Shown piece by piece: positions 51,841-60,216 of a stretch of 64,000 nucleotides of DNA (its first letter is position 1; each line of letters opens with the position of its first letter). The position numbers and the translations under genes were made by a program. The stretch is taken from assembly GCA_903872075.1 (NCBI GenBank), contig CAIQJF010000098.1, positions 32,326 through 96,325 on the forward strand, written 5' to 3'. The notes beneath the pieces are model-generated. The model did no database searches and was not told where the DNA came from. It was given only the letters and a program-made list of their open reading frames with translations. The stretch comes from an uncultured Caulobacteraceae bacterium. Lineage in GTDB: Bacteria > Pseudomonadota > Alphaproteobacteria > Caulobacterales > Caulobacteraceae.

Positions 51841-53193
51841 TCAATAGTAGATCCAGGTGAAAACCCGCAGGGTGTTGTTGTCGCCCGCCTGGCGGCTGGA
51901 GCCATCATAGTCGGTCCCCGCCCCGTCGAAGCTGAGATAGGCGGTGTACTGGACGCCGACACGGACATTGAAGCGCTGTCCGAACGGCGAGCGGCCGTCG
52001 CCCCACGGGGTCTCGTCGATCTGAAAGACGAAGCCGGCGCTGTTGGGCCGCCGGCGGCGATTGTCGGCGTAGAGCAGGTCGTCCCCGCCGCCCCAGGTGT
52101 CGAACACCTGCGCCGACAGCCCCGCCCGGTTGCGCCAGTAGTAGGAGGCGTCGACGCGGATATCCTGAAGATCGAGATCGCGCCTGGCGGACAGCTCGAG
52201 CGGCTGCGAGGCGTTCAGCTTCTGCTTTTCGTAGGTATATCGGGCGTTGAGGGTGATCACGTCCTGGTTCTGCATGAAAGCTTGGTACGACGCGTCCAGA
52301 CCGACATCCGTATAGTGATCGGCCGCGCCGGCGCTGTGGTCGCGCCCCGGGAAGATCCGGGCGTCGAGCAGGAAGGCGCCGGCCTCGACGTTCTGAGTCC
52401 CGAAGTTGCGGTGATAGGCCACGCGGGCATAGGGGGCGACGCCGTCGATCTCGCCCGGCGAGAAGGGATCGGCGCCGAGCCGCGCGAGCATCCGCGCGCC
52501 CAGGGACCGATAACCGCCCGCCTCCACATAGAGCCGGGAGTCGATCCAGGCGTAGGCCGTGACGCCCAGAACCGTCTGGCCGAGATTGCCGATCAGCGGC
52601 GACGCCCCCGGGCCGGGCGGCAGGCCGGAGTCGGTGTAGGGAAATCCCCATGTCGGCAGGGTGTTGAACGGATCCTGTACCGTCGGGCTGTTGTTCAGGG
52701 TCAGCCCCAGAACCATGTTCGAGCCACGAAAGTGGGCGGTTGTGACCGCGCGAACGTCCACATTGTCCCAGCTGAAGGCGTGACCAACCCCGTCGTAGGT
52801 GGTCTGCACGAAGGCGCCGAGGTGGTGACCCAAACCGCCGGCGAGGAAGAGACTCACCTGGTCCACCGCGAGATTCTCGTTACGGCCGAAATGGGGGGCC
52901 GGCGGCGCGTCCTGGGCCTTTGCGGTGGCGACATAGGAGGCGTTGACGAAGCCGGCCAGCGGGATGTTCCACGGCACGGCGCGGGCGGTGTAGCCGCGCA
53001 GCTTGAAGTCCCGGCCAAAGGGCGTGAGCTGTGGCCCAAGCCCGCCGACATGGCAGGCGTTGCAGGGCTGGCCCGTCTGGGCGGCGAAACTGGGCACGGC
53101 CCTGGCCCCCGGGGCCGCGAAAGTCACCATCAAGGCCAGCGCGAGCATCAAGGCATGGCTCACACGCGTGGGCCAGCATTCGAGTCCACCCAT
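51841..53193 (-). CDS. monoheme cytochrome fused to outer-membrane barrel (Cyc2-like)
   Basis: This 450-residue exported protein has a signal peptide ending near ARA, then VPSFAAQTGQPCNACHVGG (heme c CxxCH at residues 44-48) and the distinctive LTPFGRDFKLRGY. The remaining about 380 residues are alternating amphipathic strands with aromatic girdles and end in RVFTWIYY, an outer-membrane barrel terminus. A single heme plugged into a porin is the architecture of Cyc2, the outer-membrane iron oxidase of Fe(II)-oxidisers. Similar proteins also occur in non-iron-oxidisers, so the substrate is open. A HiPIP gene lies 55 bases upstream. Confidence 0.8.
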   Translation of the reverse strand: MGGLECWPTRVSHALMLALALMVTFAAPGARAVPSFAAQTGQPCNACHVGGLGPQLTPFGRDFKLRGYTARAVPWNIPLAGFVNASYVATAKAQDAPPAPHFGRNENLAVDQVSLFLAGGLGHHLGAFVQTTYDGVGHAFSWDNVDVRAVTTAHFRGSNMVLGLTLNNSPTVQDPFNTLPTWGFPYTDSGLPPGPGASPLIGNLGQTVLGVTAYAWIDSRLYVEAGGYRSLGARMLARLGADPFSPGEIDGVAPYARVAYHRNFGTQNVEAGAFLLDARIFPGRDHSAGAADHYTDVGLDASYQAFMQNQDVITLNARYTYEKQKLNASQPLELSARRDLDLQDIRVDASYYWRNRAGLSAQVFDTWGGGDDLLYADNRRRRPNSAGFVFQIDETPWGDGRSPFGQRFNVRVGVQYTAYLSFDGAGTDYDGSSRQAGDNNTLRVFTWIYY

Positions 53194-53248
53194 GGGGGCC
53201 CCCGTTCGTTTGGGTTGCAGTTGGAGCGTCCTGAGCGGCGCGACGCCG

Positions 53249-53557
53249 CTAGGTGCGAACCCTGAACAGTCCGCACCAGCCGTTGGGGTCGATGACCCCG
53301 GCCACGACCTTGCAGGAGGACGGCGCCTGCCAGTTGACGCATTGTTCGCAGCGCAGGCCGCCCCTAGGCTTGGCCTGGTAGCCGATATCTGTCGGCTGGA
53401 GTTTGGCCGACGCCGCGGCGGCAGGCCGCGGCGTCAGACCCTGCCCAAGGACGCCCGCCAGTCCGATGGCCGTGGCGAAGCGACCGATCAGAAGGCGCCG
53501 GGTCGGACCGATTACACACGCCAAGTCTGGGTTTGACACGGCAAGGCTCCCCTTCAT
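53249..53557 (-). CDS. high-potential iron-sulfur protein (HiPIP)
   Basis: This 102-residue protein has a Tat-type leader (PTRRLLIGRFATAIGLAGVLG). The mature part has the HiPIP cysteine pattern CEQC, then SC, then GWC (Cys about 70, 73, 82 and 95), which binds one 4Fe-4S cluster. HiPIPs are periplasmic one-electron carriers; Iro of Acidithiobacillus is a HiPIP tied to iron oxidation. A GTG at 53539 with AAGGGGAG upstream may be the true start. It lies between the TIGR03118 gene and the cytochrome-porin gene, all on one strand. Confidence 0.87.
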   Translation of the reverse strand: MKGSLAVSNPDLACVIGPTRRLLIGRFATAIGLAGVLGQGLTPRPAAAASAKLQPTDIGYQAKPRGGLRCEQCVNWQAPSSCKVVAGVIDPNGWCGLFRVRT

Positions 53558-53582
53558 CAGCAGTTGGTTCGGTCGCCAGGTC

Positions 53583-54722
53583 TCAGGCGGCCACGGCCGC
53601 CGCGCGACGCGCCCGAAGCCGCGAGCCCATCAGACCAACACCGACGAGCATGAGCGCCCAGGCGCCGGGCTCCGGCACGGCGGTGATGGAGCCGAACAGG
53701 CCATGGGCCTCGTCCTGCACACCGGCGGTGAAATAGATCTTGTCGGCGTCGCCGCCCTGGCCGCCATTGCCCTGGATCAGGCCCCAGAGGTCGCCGAGCA
53801 CGAGCGGATTGCCGTTCTTGTCCAGCAAATCGCCCTTGAAGGCGCCGGTCAGCGGGTCGAAGGCGCCGATCGTGCCGTCGCCGAAGTTCCCCACCAGCAG
53901 ATCGCCGGCGTAGGAGCGGAAGCTCTTGGGCGCGATGGCCAGACCCCAGGGCGAATTCACATCGCCGCCGACCGACACCAGGCGACGCGAGAAGGTTCCA
54001 TCGAGGGCGAAGACATCCACATAGCCGTTGCCGGGTCCGCCGATATCGTCGTGCTTCGTAGCGTCCTGCAGGGCGTAGGTGACGAAGAGTTCGCCGCCGA
54101 GGTTCTGCACGTTGAACGGCGCGTAGCCGGCCGCGACGCCGGGGTCGGTGAACGACTTCACCAGCGAAAAGCTGGAGTCGTACATCTCGATCTCGCCGGA
54201 GTTGAAATTGGCCGCGTAGAGAAAATCCGCGCCGCCGCTCTTGCCGATCGCCAGGCCCTTGTAGACCGCGCCGGAGCCGGAATTGTCGACCGCGACGAAG
54301 GCCTGGGTGAAGTTCACGCCCGGCGACCAGCCCGAGATCGTGCCATCCTCACTGTCAAAGATGAAGGCCGAACTGCCCGTCTTCACACCGTCGGTCACGT
54401 TGAACTCGCCGGGCTTGGCGGCGAACACCTGCCCGGTGGGCGCGCCTGGAACGTTGACGGTCAAGCCGAGCTTGCCGCCGGCGGTGTTGTAGAGGGTGCT
54501 CTGGCCGACGGCGTTGTCGGACACCCAGAACGGTCCCGTCGGCGAGGCGGAGATGCCCCAGGGATTGACCAGCGAAGCATCGATGGTCTTGGCGGGAACA
54601 AAGCCGTCCGACACCAGATTGGTCACGCCGAAGGTGTCGCCGGCGCGGGCCCCGGCCGCGGCAAACAACACACTCATCATTGCGATCGCCGATACGGCGC
54701 GCACCTTAGAGACATCCACCAC
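53583..54722 (-). CDS. TIGR03118 family PEP-CTERM protein
   Basis: This protein has about 379 residues. A signal peptide (VRAVSAIAMMSVLFAAAGARAG) is followed by a beta-propeller-like body with TIGR03118 features: NLVSDGFVPAKTIDASLVNPWGISASPTGPFWVSDNAVG, PGEFNVTDG, NSPWGLAIAPKSFRSYAGDLLVGNFGDG, GDLWGLIQGNGG. The C-terminus carries VPEPGAWALMLVGVGL and an Arg tail for exosortase sorting. The GTG start at 54722 has GGGAGGG upstream, and a longer ATG frame reaches 54800. The function is unknown. It lies in the sigma-to-cytochrome gene series. Confidence 0.85.
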   Translation of the reverse strand: MVDVSKVRAVSAIAMMSVLFAAAGARAGDTFGVTNLVSDGFVPAKTIDASLVNPWGISASPTGPFWVSDNAVGQSTLYNTAGGKLGLTVNVPGAPTGQVFAAKPGEFNVTDGVKTGSSAFIFDSEDGTISGWSPGVNFTQAFVAVDNSGSGAVYKGLAIGKSGGADFLYAANFNSGEIEMYDSSFSLVKSFTDPGVAAGYAPFNVQNLGGELFVTYALQDATKHDDIGGPGNGYVDVFALDGTFSRRLVSVGGDVNSPWGLAIAPKSFRSYAGDLLVGNFGDGTIGAFDPLTGAFKGDLLDKNGNPLVLGDLWGLIQGNGGQGGDADKIYFTAGVQDEAHGLFGSITAVPEPGAWALMLVGVGLMGSRLRARRAAAVAA

Positions 54723-54828
54723 GAAACCCTCCCATGGCTGGCCGGCGCCGGAACAATCCCGACCCCGCCATGGATGCCTCGCCGAGGGAAAAGGGTTCAA
54801 AGCCTCGCGAGAAAACCTCGCCCCGCGA

Positions 54829-55536
54829 TCAGAAGAAGCGGCTGAGCGTCAGCGCGACGGTTCCCCGGCCGCGCGCATAGTTCGTGGCGTAGTCGAGGTC
54901 GGGCCGGCTCTCCGACCATGTGACCTGCGCCTCGCCATGCGGGAACGGCACGGACAGGCCGAAGCGGACATCCCAGCGCTCGTGGCGATCGCCGACGCCT
55001 GTCAGAGGCGTGACCATGCCCAGATGGCCGATCACCCGCACCGGGCCGGCCAGGCGGGCGTTGCCGTTCACCTCGGCATAGAGCGCCTTCAGCCCGGAGT
55101 TCAGATAGTGCGGCGTATAGTAGACATAGGCGTTCAGCCGCGGCGTCACGTAGCCGGCGTAAACCTCAGTTTCATCAACGTGATAGGCAGGATTTTCAAA
55201 CTGCACGTAGTTGGCGTTGGAGACGCCGATGTCGATTGAGGTCGCCGCGCTGCGACGGAAGGCGTAGCCGGCATATTCCATGTGGCCCAGGAACCGGCCC
55301 CCGCGATGACGCGCGGCCACGCCGGTCACCGCGCCGCCAACGTAGAACCCGCCCGGCGCGTCATAGAGGGCGGACAGCGACAGGGTCGGCCCGCCGTAGC
55401 TGAGATCATAGCTGCGATAGAGGCTGTCGGAGGCGACCGTCGCCGTCACGGCGACCTGCGCCGGCGACACGCCGGGGAGACCGACCCCGAGCAGGCCCAC
55501 GGCCAACGCGAGGGTAACGCCCCGGCCGCGACTCAC
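54829..55536 (-). CDS. TIGR02001 (Gcw_chp) family outer-membrane protein
   Basis: This 235-residue protein has a signal peptide (VTLALAVGLLGVGLPGVSPAQ). A beta-barrel body starts VTATVASDSLYRSYDLSYGGPTLSLSALYD and contains HMEYAGYAFRRS, NAYVYYTPHYLNSG and RVIGHLGMVTPLTG, ending in TLSRFF, the aromatic C-terminus of outer-membrane proteins. This fits the TIGR02001 family of unknown role. The GTG at 55536 lies 1 base after the protease stop, so translation is coupled. The longer frame to 55668 overlaps the protease gene. Confidence 0.8.
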   Translation of the reverse strand: MSRGRGVTLALAVGLLGVGLPGVSPAQVAVTATVASDSLYRSYDLSYGGPTLSLSALYDAPGGFYVGGAVTGVAARHRGGRFLGHMEYAGYAFRRSAATSIDIGVSNANYVQFENPAYHVDETEVYAGYVTPRLNAYVYYTPHYLNSGLKALYAEVNGNARLAGPVRVIGHLGMVTPLTGVGDRHERWDVRFGLSVPFPHGEAQVTWSESRPDLDYATNYARGRGTVALTLSRFF

Positions 55537-55537
55537 C

Positions 55538-56815
55538 TCAACGGCGCACGGCCACGGCGCTGTCCGCAAGGCGAGAGCAGGCGCAGTTGCACGGACCGAA
55601 GGCGCGAATGAGGGTCGCACAGCCGTCAAGGGCGCCACCGGAAGATCGCACGACGAGGGGATGTCCATCGCGGGAGCCTTGGCCGTGAGCGCCCTGTCGC
55701 GTCAGTGCGATCAGGCCCGTCACATGCGCCGCCGCGAAAGAGCTGCCGTTCACCAGATCCCATCGTCCGCCCGGCTCCGTTGTCGGTATGTCGTGTCCCG
55801 GCGCCGTATAGAGATTGGGCCGCCCCGCTTCCACCTCGCCGTCGGTCACGGCGATGACCCCGGACCAGGACGCCGGAAAGCCGCCGGCGGGAAGCTGGCG
55901 GTCGAAAGCCCCGACGACGGTGATGCCCCGCGCGAGGGCCACATCGATCAGGCGGCCGAGCAGAATGTCGGGAGGTCCAGCAAGGCTGAGATTGATCACC
56001 TGGGCATGATGATCGACCGCGAAATGCAGGGCCTTGGCCAGGCTCAGGGAGTCGCAAATCGTCGCCGCGCCCGGCGGTCCGGTCTGCCAGCAGGCCCGGA
56101 GCGCCATGAGCCGGGCCTCCGGCGCGACCCCGACGATACCGAGTCCGTTGTCGGCCCGCGCGGCGATCACGCCGGCCACGCCCGTACCGTGCCGCTCCGG
56201 ATCGCTCGGGCGGCCAGTGGCGAAATTCTCCTGAACGACGACCTGACCCGCGAGGTCGGGATGGGCCGTGTCGACCTGACTGTCGACCACCGCCACCCTC
56301 ACGCCCCGGCCGGTCGACATCTGATGCAGGTCGGCCAGACGCCACCCCCTGGCCACGGGCTGGGCGCGGAAGAGCGGGTCGTTCGGGGCGGAAACCCCGG
56401 CCTGAGCCTGGTAGACGCCCATGGGCTGCGCCCAGGACACAGCCGGCTCGTGTGAGAGATCCGTCGCGGCCTGCTCGCCGGTCCGGCCCTCCGGGGCGAC
56501 CATGACGAAACAGTCCACGCCCAGAAGCGGCATGGGCCAGTCCGTCACCAGGCTCAGCCCGTGCGCCTTGGCCAACTGTTCGGCCAGACGGCGGCGCGCC
56601 TCGGCCCCCGCGCCATCGGAATAGGCGTCGCCGCCATCACCCCCAGGCCGATAGTGGACCGGGGGCAGACGCAGCAGCACGAGAAGTTCGCGGCTGGGCG
56701 CGATCGCGGCGACCTGAGGGGCATTGGTCGTCGCGGCGTTGGCCCAGCCGCCCGCGACGCCCAGCCCCAAGAGGATCAGCAGGGCCAGCCGGCGGAACGG
56801 GGCGGCGATCATCAT
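55538..56815 (-). CDS. S8 family (subtilisin) serine protease
   Basis: This 425-residue exported protease has a signal peptide (LALLILLGLGVAGGWANA) and a propeptide-like region to about residue 140. The catalytic triad segments are VAVVDSQVDTAHPDL (Asp178), RHGTGVAGVIAA (His209) and NGSSFAAAHVTG (Ser359). The usual Pro after the Ser motif is His. The ATG overlaps the anti-sigma stop (ATGA). Genes of this type often follow an ECF sigma/anti-sigma pair. Confidence 0.9.
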   Translation of the reverse strand: MMIAAPFRRLALLILLGLGVAGGWANAATTNAPQVAAIAPSRELLVLLRLPPVHYRPGGDGGDAYSDGAGAEARRRLAEQLAKAHGLSLVTDWPMPLLGVDCFVMVAPEGRTGEQAATDLSHEPAVSWAQPMGVYQAQAGVSAPNDPLFRAQPVARGWRLADLHQMSTGRGVRVAVVDSQVDTAHPDLAGQVVVQENFATGRPSDPERHGTGVAGVIAARADNGLGIVGVAPEARLMALRACWQTGPPGAATICDSLSLAKALHFAVDHHAQVINLSLAGPPDILLGRLIDVALARGITVVGAFDRQLPAGGFPASWSGVIAVTDGEVEAGRPNLYTAPGHDIPTTEPGGRWDLVNGSSFAAAHVTGLIALTRQGAHGQGSRDGHPLVVRSSGGALDGCATLIRAFGPCNCACSRLADSAVAVRR

Positions 56816-57480
56816 TGCGGATCGCCGGTGTCGAGCGGCTCGACGAGCACGATGTCGGCGCGGTGGCGAAGGGTCGCCAAGGCCCCGGCGCGCTCGGATG
56901 CGGGAACACGAAGAACATAGGCGTCGGCGGCGGTCGGACCGCCGACCAGGCGCGCGTGGGCCTGTCGAAGGGCGCCCCGCAGGTCCGCTTCCCGAGTCTC
57001 GGGGCGGAAGATCACCACGAGATTGCCCGCCTCGGCCACGACCGGCGCACTGAGCGCGTGATAGGCTGGGGTCACGGCCGGGCGCGGCCAGATGAAGCCC
57101 ATCATGACCACGAGCGCCACCTGCCCGGCGAGCGCTGGAACGACCCAGCCCGGCGTGGCCAGAAACACCCGGCGGAGACCGGCGCGCGCCGCTGCGATGC
57201 GCGCGGCCAGCGCCGCGGCAGCCGTCCTTCGACGGGGTTCGCGCTCAAGCCGGGCGCGCATCCGGGCCCAGCCTTCCTCCACTTCAAGCGGCATGCCGGC
57301 AACCTCGGCCTCAAGCCGCCGTTCGCGGCGCTCCTCGGCCTGGCAATCGGCGCATACGGCGAGGTGTGCTTCGATCCGAAGCCGTTCGTCGGATTGCAAC
57401 CGTCCGGTGACGAACCACGGCAGCAGCGACTGGGTCTCGGCGTGAGAGTCGTCCGGAAAGGGCAGAATGCGTCCGGTCAT
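56812..57480 (-). CDS. zinc-finger anti-sigma factor with propeptide-like periplasmic domain
   Basis: This 222-residue protein has an N-terminal cytoplasmic domain with a zf-HC2-type motif (IEAHLAVCADCQAEERRERR), a membrane helix (WVVPALAGQVALVVMMGFIW) and a periplasmic part. That part (NLVVIFRPETREADLRGALRQAHARLVGG, YVLRVPASERAGALATLRHRADIVLVEPLD) resembles subtilisin propeptide or I9-inhibitor domains. The ATG at 57480 has GGAGGT upstream within the sigma gene end. It should hold the ECF sigma factor at the membrane. Confidence 0.87.
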   Translation of the reverse strand: MTGRILPFPDDSHAETQSLLPWFVTGRLQSDERLRIEAHLAVCADCQAEERRERRLEAEVAGMPLEVEEGWARMRARLEREPRRRTAAAALAARIAAARAGLRRVFLATPGWVVPALAGQVALVVMMGFIWPRPAVTPAYHALSAPVVAEAGNLVVIFRPETREADLRGALRQAHARLVGGPTAADAYVLRVPASERAGALATLRHRADIVLVEPLDTGDPQ

Positions 57481-57487
57481 GGTGCGG

Positions 57488-58087
57488 CTACCTCCAGTCA
57501 GCCAGGCGATCGCCCAGGGCGCGCTTGAGATGACGCCTCGCATGGAACATCCGGGTTTTCACCGTGTCCACGGGACAGGACATGATGTCGGCGATCTCCC
57601 GGTATCCCATGTCATGATAGTAGGTCAGATCGACCACGGCGCGGTGGTCGGAAGACAGGGTCTGCATGGCCGCCAGCAGGATCGTGCGGGTCTGCCCCTC
57701 GGCGAGTCGCTGCTCCGGATCGGGATCCGGGGCGAGACGGTTTTCGGCGTCCTTGTCTTCCATGGGCTGGTCCTGGCGGCGCAGGGCGGAGAGCGCCTTG
57801 CGATAGGCGATGGCGAAAATCCAGGTCGAGAGCCGGCTGGTTCCATTGAACTTTTCGGGTCGGGTCCACACCGTCATCAGCGTGTCGTTCAGCACTTCCT
57901 CCACCAGGGCCGGGCGACGGGTCATATTCAACAGAAACCTCGACAGACGGGGGTTATAGCGCCGGTACAGGTCCTCAAAGGCGCGCAGATCCCCATCGCC
58001 GATCCGCGCCATCAGCGCGGCCTCGGTCCGTGTCTCTCTCGCGATCGACGGACGCGAGCCGCCGTCCGGACTTGGGCTCCCCGACAT
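57488..58087 (-). CDS. RNA polymerase ECF sigma factor
   Basis: This 199-residue protein has sigma-70 region 2 (FEDLYRRYNPRLSRFLLNMTRRPALVEEVLNDTLMTVWTRPEKFNGTSRLSTWIFAIAYRKAL) and region 4 (HRAVVDLTYYHDMGYREIADIMSCPVDTVKTRMFHARRHLKRAL). It heads a minus-strand series: anti-sigma, S8 protease, outer-membrane protein, TIGR03118 protein, HiPIP and cytochrome-porin. ECF factors commonly direct transcription of their own operon. Confidence 0.93.
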   Translation of the reverse strand: MSGSPSPDGGSRPSIARETRTEAALMARIGDGDLRAFEDLYRRYNPRLSRFLLNMTRRPALVEEVLNDTLMTVWTRPEKFNGTSRLSTWIFAIAYRKALSALRRQDQPMEDKDAENRLAPDPDPEQRLAEGQTRTILLAAMQTLSSDHRAVVDLTYYHDMGYREIADIMSCPVDTVKTRMFHARRHLKRALGDRLADWR

Positions 58088-58263
58088 GAATACCCCTTGC
58101 CTTCGCAGCTTAATGTCGGCCCTGGCCGCGATGGTTCAAAATGAATTCATCGGCTGGCGGAGAACGACGTCGGCCTGTTGTCGCGGGTCCCGCTTTCAGG
58201 TCAGGATGACGTCGCCGAATCCGCCCGCCGGGCGCATGGCCGGCGTCGGGAGGGTCCTGCGGG

Positions 58264-59502
58264 ATGACATGGCGATCCGATCCCGGCGGTCCGGTCTGGG
58301 CGCCCCCCGTGGCCTCCGCCGCGCATCGCGACCTTTGCACCGACTGCGGCGTGTCGCGCACCGCCGATCCCAAGCGCTGCGCCGCGGCCTGCCAGTTCAT
58401 CAAGCCCGACTATCCCGCCATGGAGACGAAGGTTCATGGCCGCGCCCGCGATCCAGCCAGGCCCGATGAACTGTTCTTCGGCCCCTTCCGGCGCATGGTC
58501 CGCGCCCGCCTCGCGCCGGCCCGCGACGGCGCACAGTGGACCGGCATCGCCACGCGTCTGGCGGAAAAACTGTTGGAATCCGGGGCCGTGGACGCGGTCC
58601 TGACCATGGCCGCCGATCCCGACGACCGCTGGCGGCCTGTTCCGGTCCTGATCACCGAGCCGGACGGCATGGCGGCGGCGCGCGGCATGCGCATGGGCTA
58701 CGCGCCTCTGCTGGCTCTGCTGGAACCGGCGCGAGCCGCGGGCCACAAGCGCCTGGCTGTGATCGGCATCCCCTGTCAGGTCTACGCCCTGCGCGCGCTG
58801 GAGGCCGAACTCGGTTTCGAGCGTCTCTACGTCATCGGCACGCCCTGTTCGGACAACACCAGCACCGAGAGCTTTCACACGTTCCTTGGGCTGCTCTCGG
58901 ACAGGCCGGAGACCATCACCTATCTGGAGTTCCGCGCCGACTATCACGTCGAGCTGCGCTTCGCGGGCGGCGGCAAGCGCGAGATTCCGTTCCTGAAGCT
59001 GCCGATCTCCGACCTGCCGGGCGACTTCTTCCCCCTCACCTGCCGCACCTGCGTCGACTACACCAACGTCCTGGCCGACATCACCGTGGGCTATATGGGC
59101 GGCGAGGGCGACCAGTGGCTGCTGGTGCGCAACGACCGCGGCGAGGAGTTGGTCGCCCTGCTGGGCGGTGAACTGAAGACCGCCGCGCCCGGCAGCGCCG
59201 GCAAGCGCGCCGGCCCGGTGAAGGGTTTTCTGATCAATACGGCCCGCGCGGCGGGCGGCCTGCCGCTGCGGCGGATGCCCGGCTTCATGCGCGGGATCAT
59301 GGGCTGGATGATGCCGAGGGTGGGTCCCCGTGGCCTGGAATTCGCCCGGGCCCGGGTGGAGATGAAGGCGGTGGAGACTGTCCTGCACCTGCGGCGCGCC
59401 GAACCCCGGCGGATGAAATCCATGATTCCGGCCCACGTGTGGGCATTGGTCGCGCCCTATGACCTCAGGCCCGAGGATGGTGAGACCAGAGAAACCAGTT
59501 AA
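58264..59502 (+). CDS. FrhB/BciB/HCAR-family ferredoxin-dependent reductase
   Basis: This 412-residue protein has an N-terminal 4Fe-4S pattern (LCTDCGVSRTADPKRCAAACQF) and the F420-hydrogenase beta-subunit fold: RMGYAPLLALLEPARAAGHKRLAVIGIPCQVYALRALE, YVIGTPCSDNT, LEFRADY, FPLTCRTCVDYTNVLADITVGYMGG, QWLLVRNDRG. These motifs closely follow the divinyl-protochlorophyllide reductase BciB and hydroxymethyl-chlorophyll reductase HCAR. Other FrhB relatives have unrelated substrates. No pigment genes are nearby. GGAGGG lies 9 bases before the ATG. It is divergent from the ECF operon. Confidence 0.82.
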   Translation: MTWRSDPGGPVWAPPVASAAHRDLCTDCGVSRTADPKRCAAACQFIKPDYPAMETKVHGRARDPARPDELFFGPFRRMVRARLAPARDGAQWTGIATRLAEKLLESGAVDAVLTMAADPDDRWRPVPVLITEPDGMAAARGMRMGYAPLLALLEPARAAGHKRLAVIGIPCQVYALRALEAELGFERLYVIGTPCSDNTSTESFHTFLGLLSDRPETITYLEFRADYHVELRFAGGGKREIPFLKLPISDLPGDFFPLTCRTCVDYTNVLADITVGYMGGEGDQWLLVRNDRGEELVALLGGELKTAAPGSAGKRAGPVKGFLINTARAAGGLPLRRMPGFMRGIMGWMMPRVGPRGLEFARARVEMKAVETVLHLRRAEPRRMKSMIPAHVWALVAPYDLRPEDGETRETS

Positions 59503-59714
59503 AATCGCTAATCGTCAAGCTTAGACGAAAGCCATTCTGTCAATTTCGGCCCGGCGTCCAAGATGAAACCCCGCCGACGCTGAGTACTTTCCGATTCTTG
59601 ACACCCGGGCTCTTTTGCCGACACGTTGTGCCAATCGACAGCGATTCCGCAATCAACGGCGGCCGGTCTCGCTGACATTCGTGTTTTTGTGGCGTGTCGC
59701 GTGAAAGCCCTCGG

Positions 59715-60182
59715 ATGAATATCACCGCAACTCCCATCGTGGCCTTGGCTCTGGCTGGATTCGCGGGCCTTGTGACCGCACTGTCGGCGTCCGCCACGAC
59801 GAACCTCCAGCCGATGCTTGGCGAGGGCGAGGCGCATAGCGCGGCGCAGGCGTCACAGACCGATCCGTCAGCGGCGGCCACGCCTATCGCGTTTGACGTG
59901 TATTCAGGGGCCCCGGGACGCGGGAACTTTCTGTCCGCCACGACCAACACAGGCGGCCCGGGTCTCGCGAACGGCCTTCCGGCCGGAATCGCCTATGCTG
60001 AGTTCGTTCCCGGCGAAATCCACGCGAACAATGACAGGCTCGGGGGAATATCCGTGACGGCCGTCACGGAGCCTGCGCGCTGGCTGATGCTGACGCTGGG
60101 CGTCTGCGCGCTTGGAGCGACGTTGCGCCACCGCCGACGGGCGCGCGCCCTGATTCCGACGCGAGCGGCGGGCCTGGACTGA
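59715..60182 (+). CDS. secreted protein with degenerate PEP-CTERM-like tail
   Basis: This 155-residue protein has a signal peptide (MNITATPIVALALAGFAGLVTALSASA), a low-complexity Ala/Gln/Ser-rich middle and a C-terminus EPARWLMLTLGVCALGATL followed by an Arg/His cluster. The tail has the hydrophobic helix and basic end of PEP-CTERM but reads TEP rather than PEP. The start has no strong ribosome site. It may be a diverged sorting-signal protein or a decaying one. Confidence 0.6.
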   Translation: MNITATPIVALALAGFAGLVTALSASATTNLQPMLGEGEAHSAAQASQTDPSAAATPIAFDVYSGAPGRGNFLSATTNTGGPGLANGLPAGIAYAEFVPGEIHANNDRLGGISVTAVTEPARWLMLTLGVCALGATLRHRRRARALIPTRAAGLD

Positions 60183-60216
60183 GACGCAATCCAATCCCGC
60201 GCCGGGACGCAGCCAG

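Noticed and set aside
54807..54821. GCGAG/CTCGC hairpin after the outer-membrane protein gene as a terminator
   Set aside because: Only 5 bp of stem and no T-run on the minus strand, so a transcript break inside the seven-gene series is not supported.
58141..58150. ATGAATTCAT palindrome between the ECF sigma gene and the BciB-like gene
   Set aside because: A single 10-bp palindrome without repeat or promoter context is too weak to call.
59508..59837. Minus-strand frame overlapping the degenerate PEP-CTERM gene
   Set aside because: It lacks any recognisable feature while the opposite strand has a clear signal peptide.
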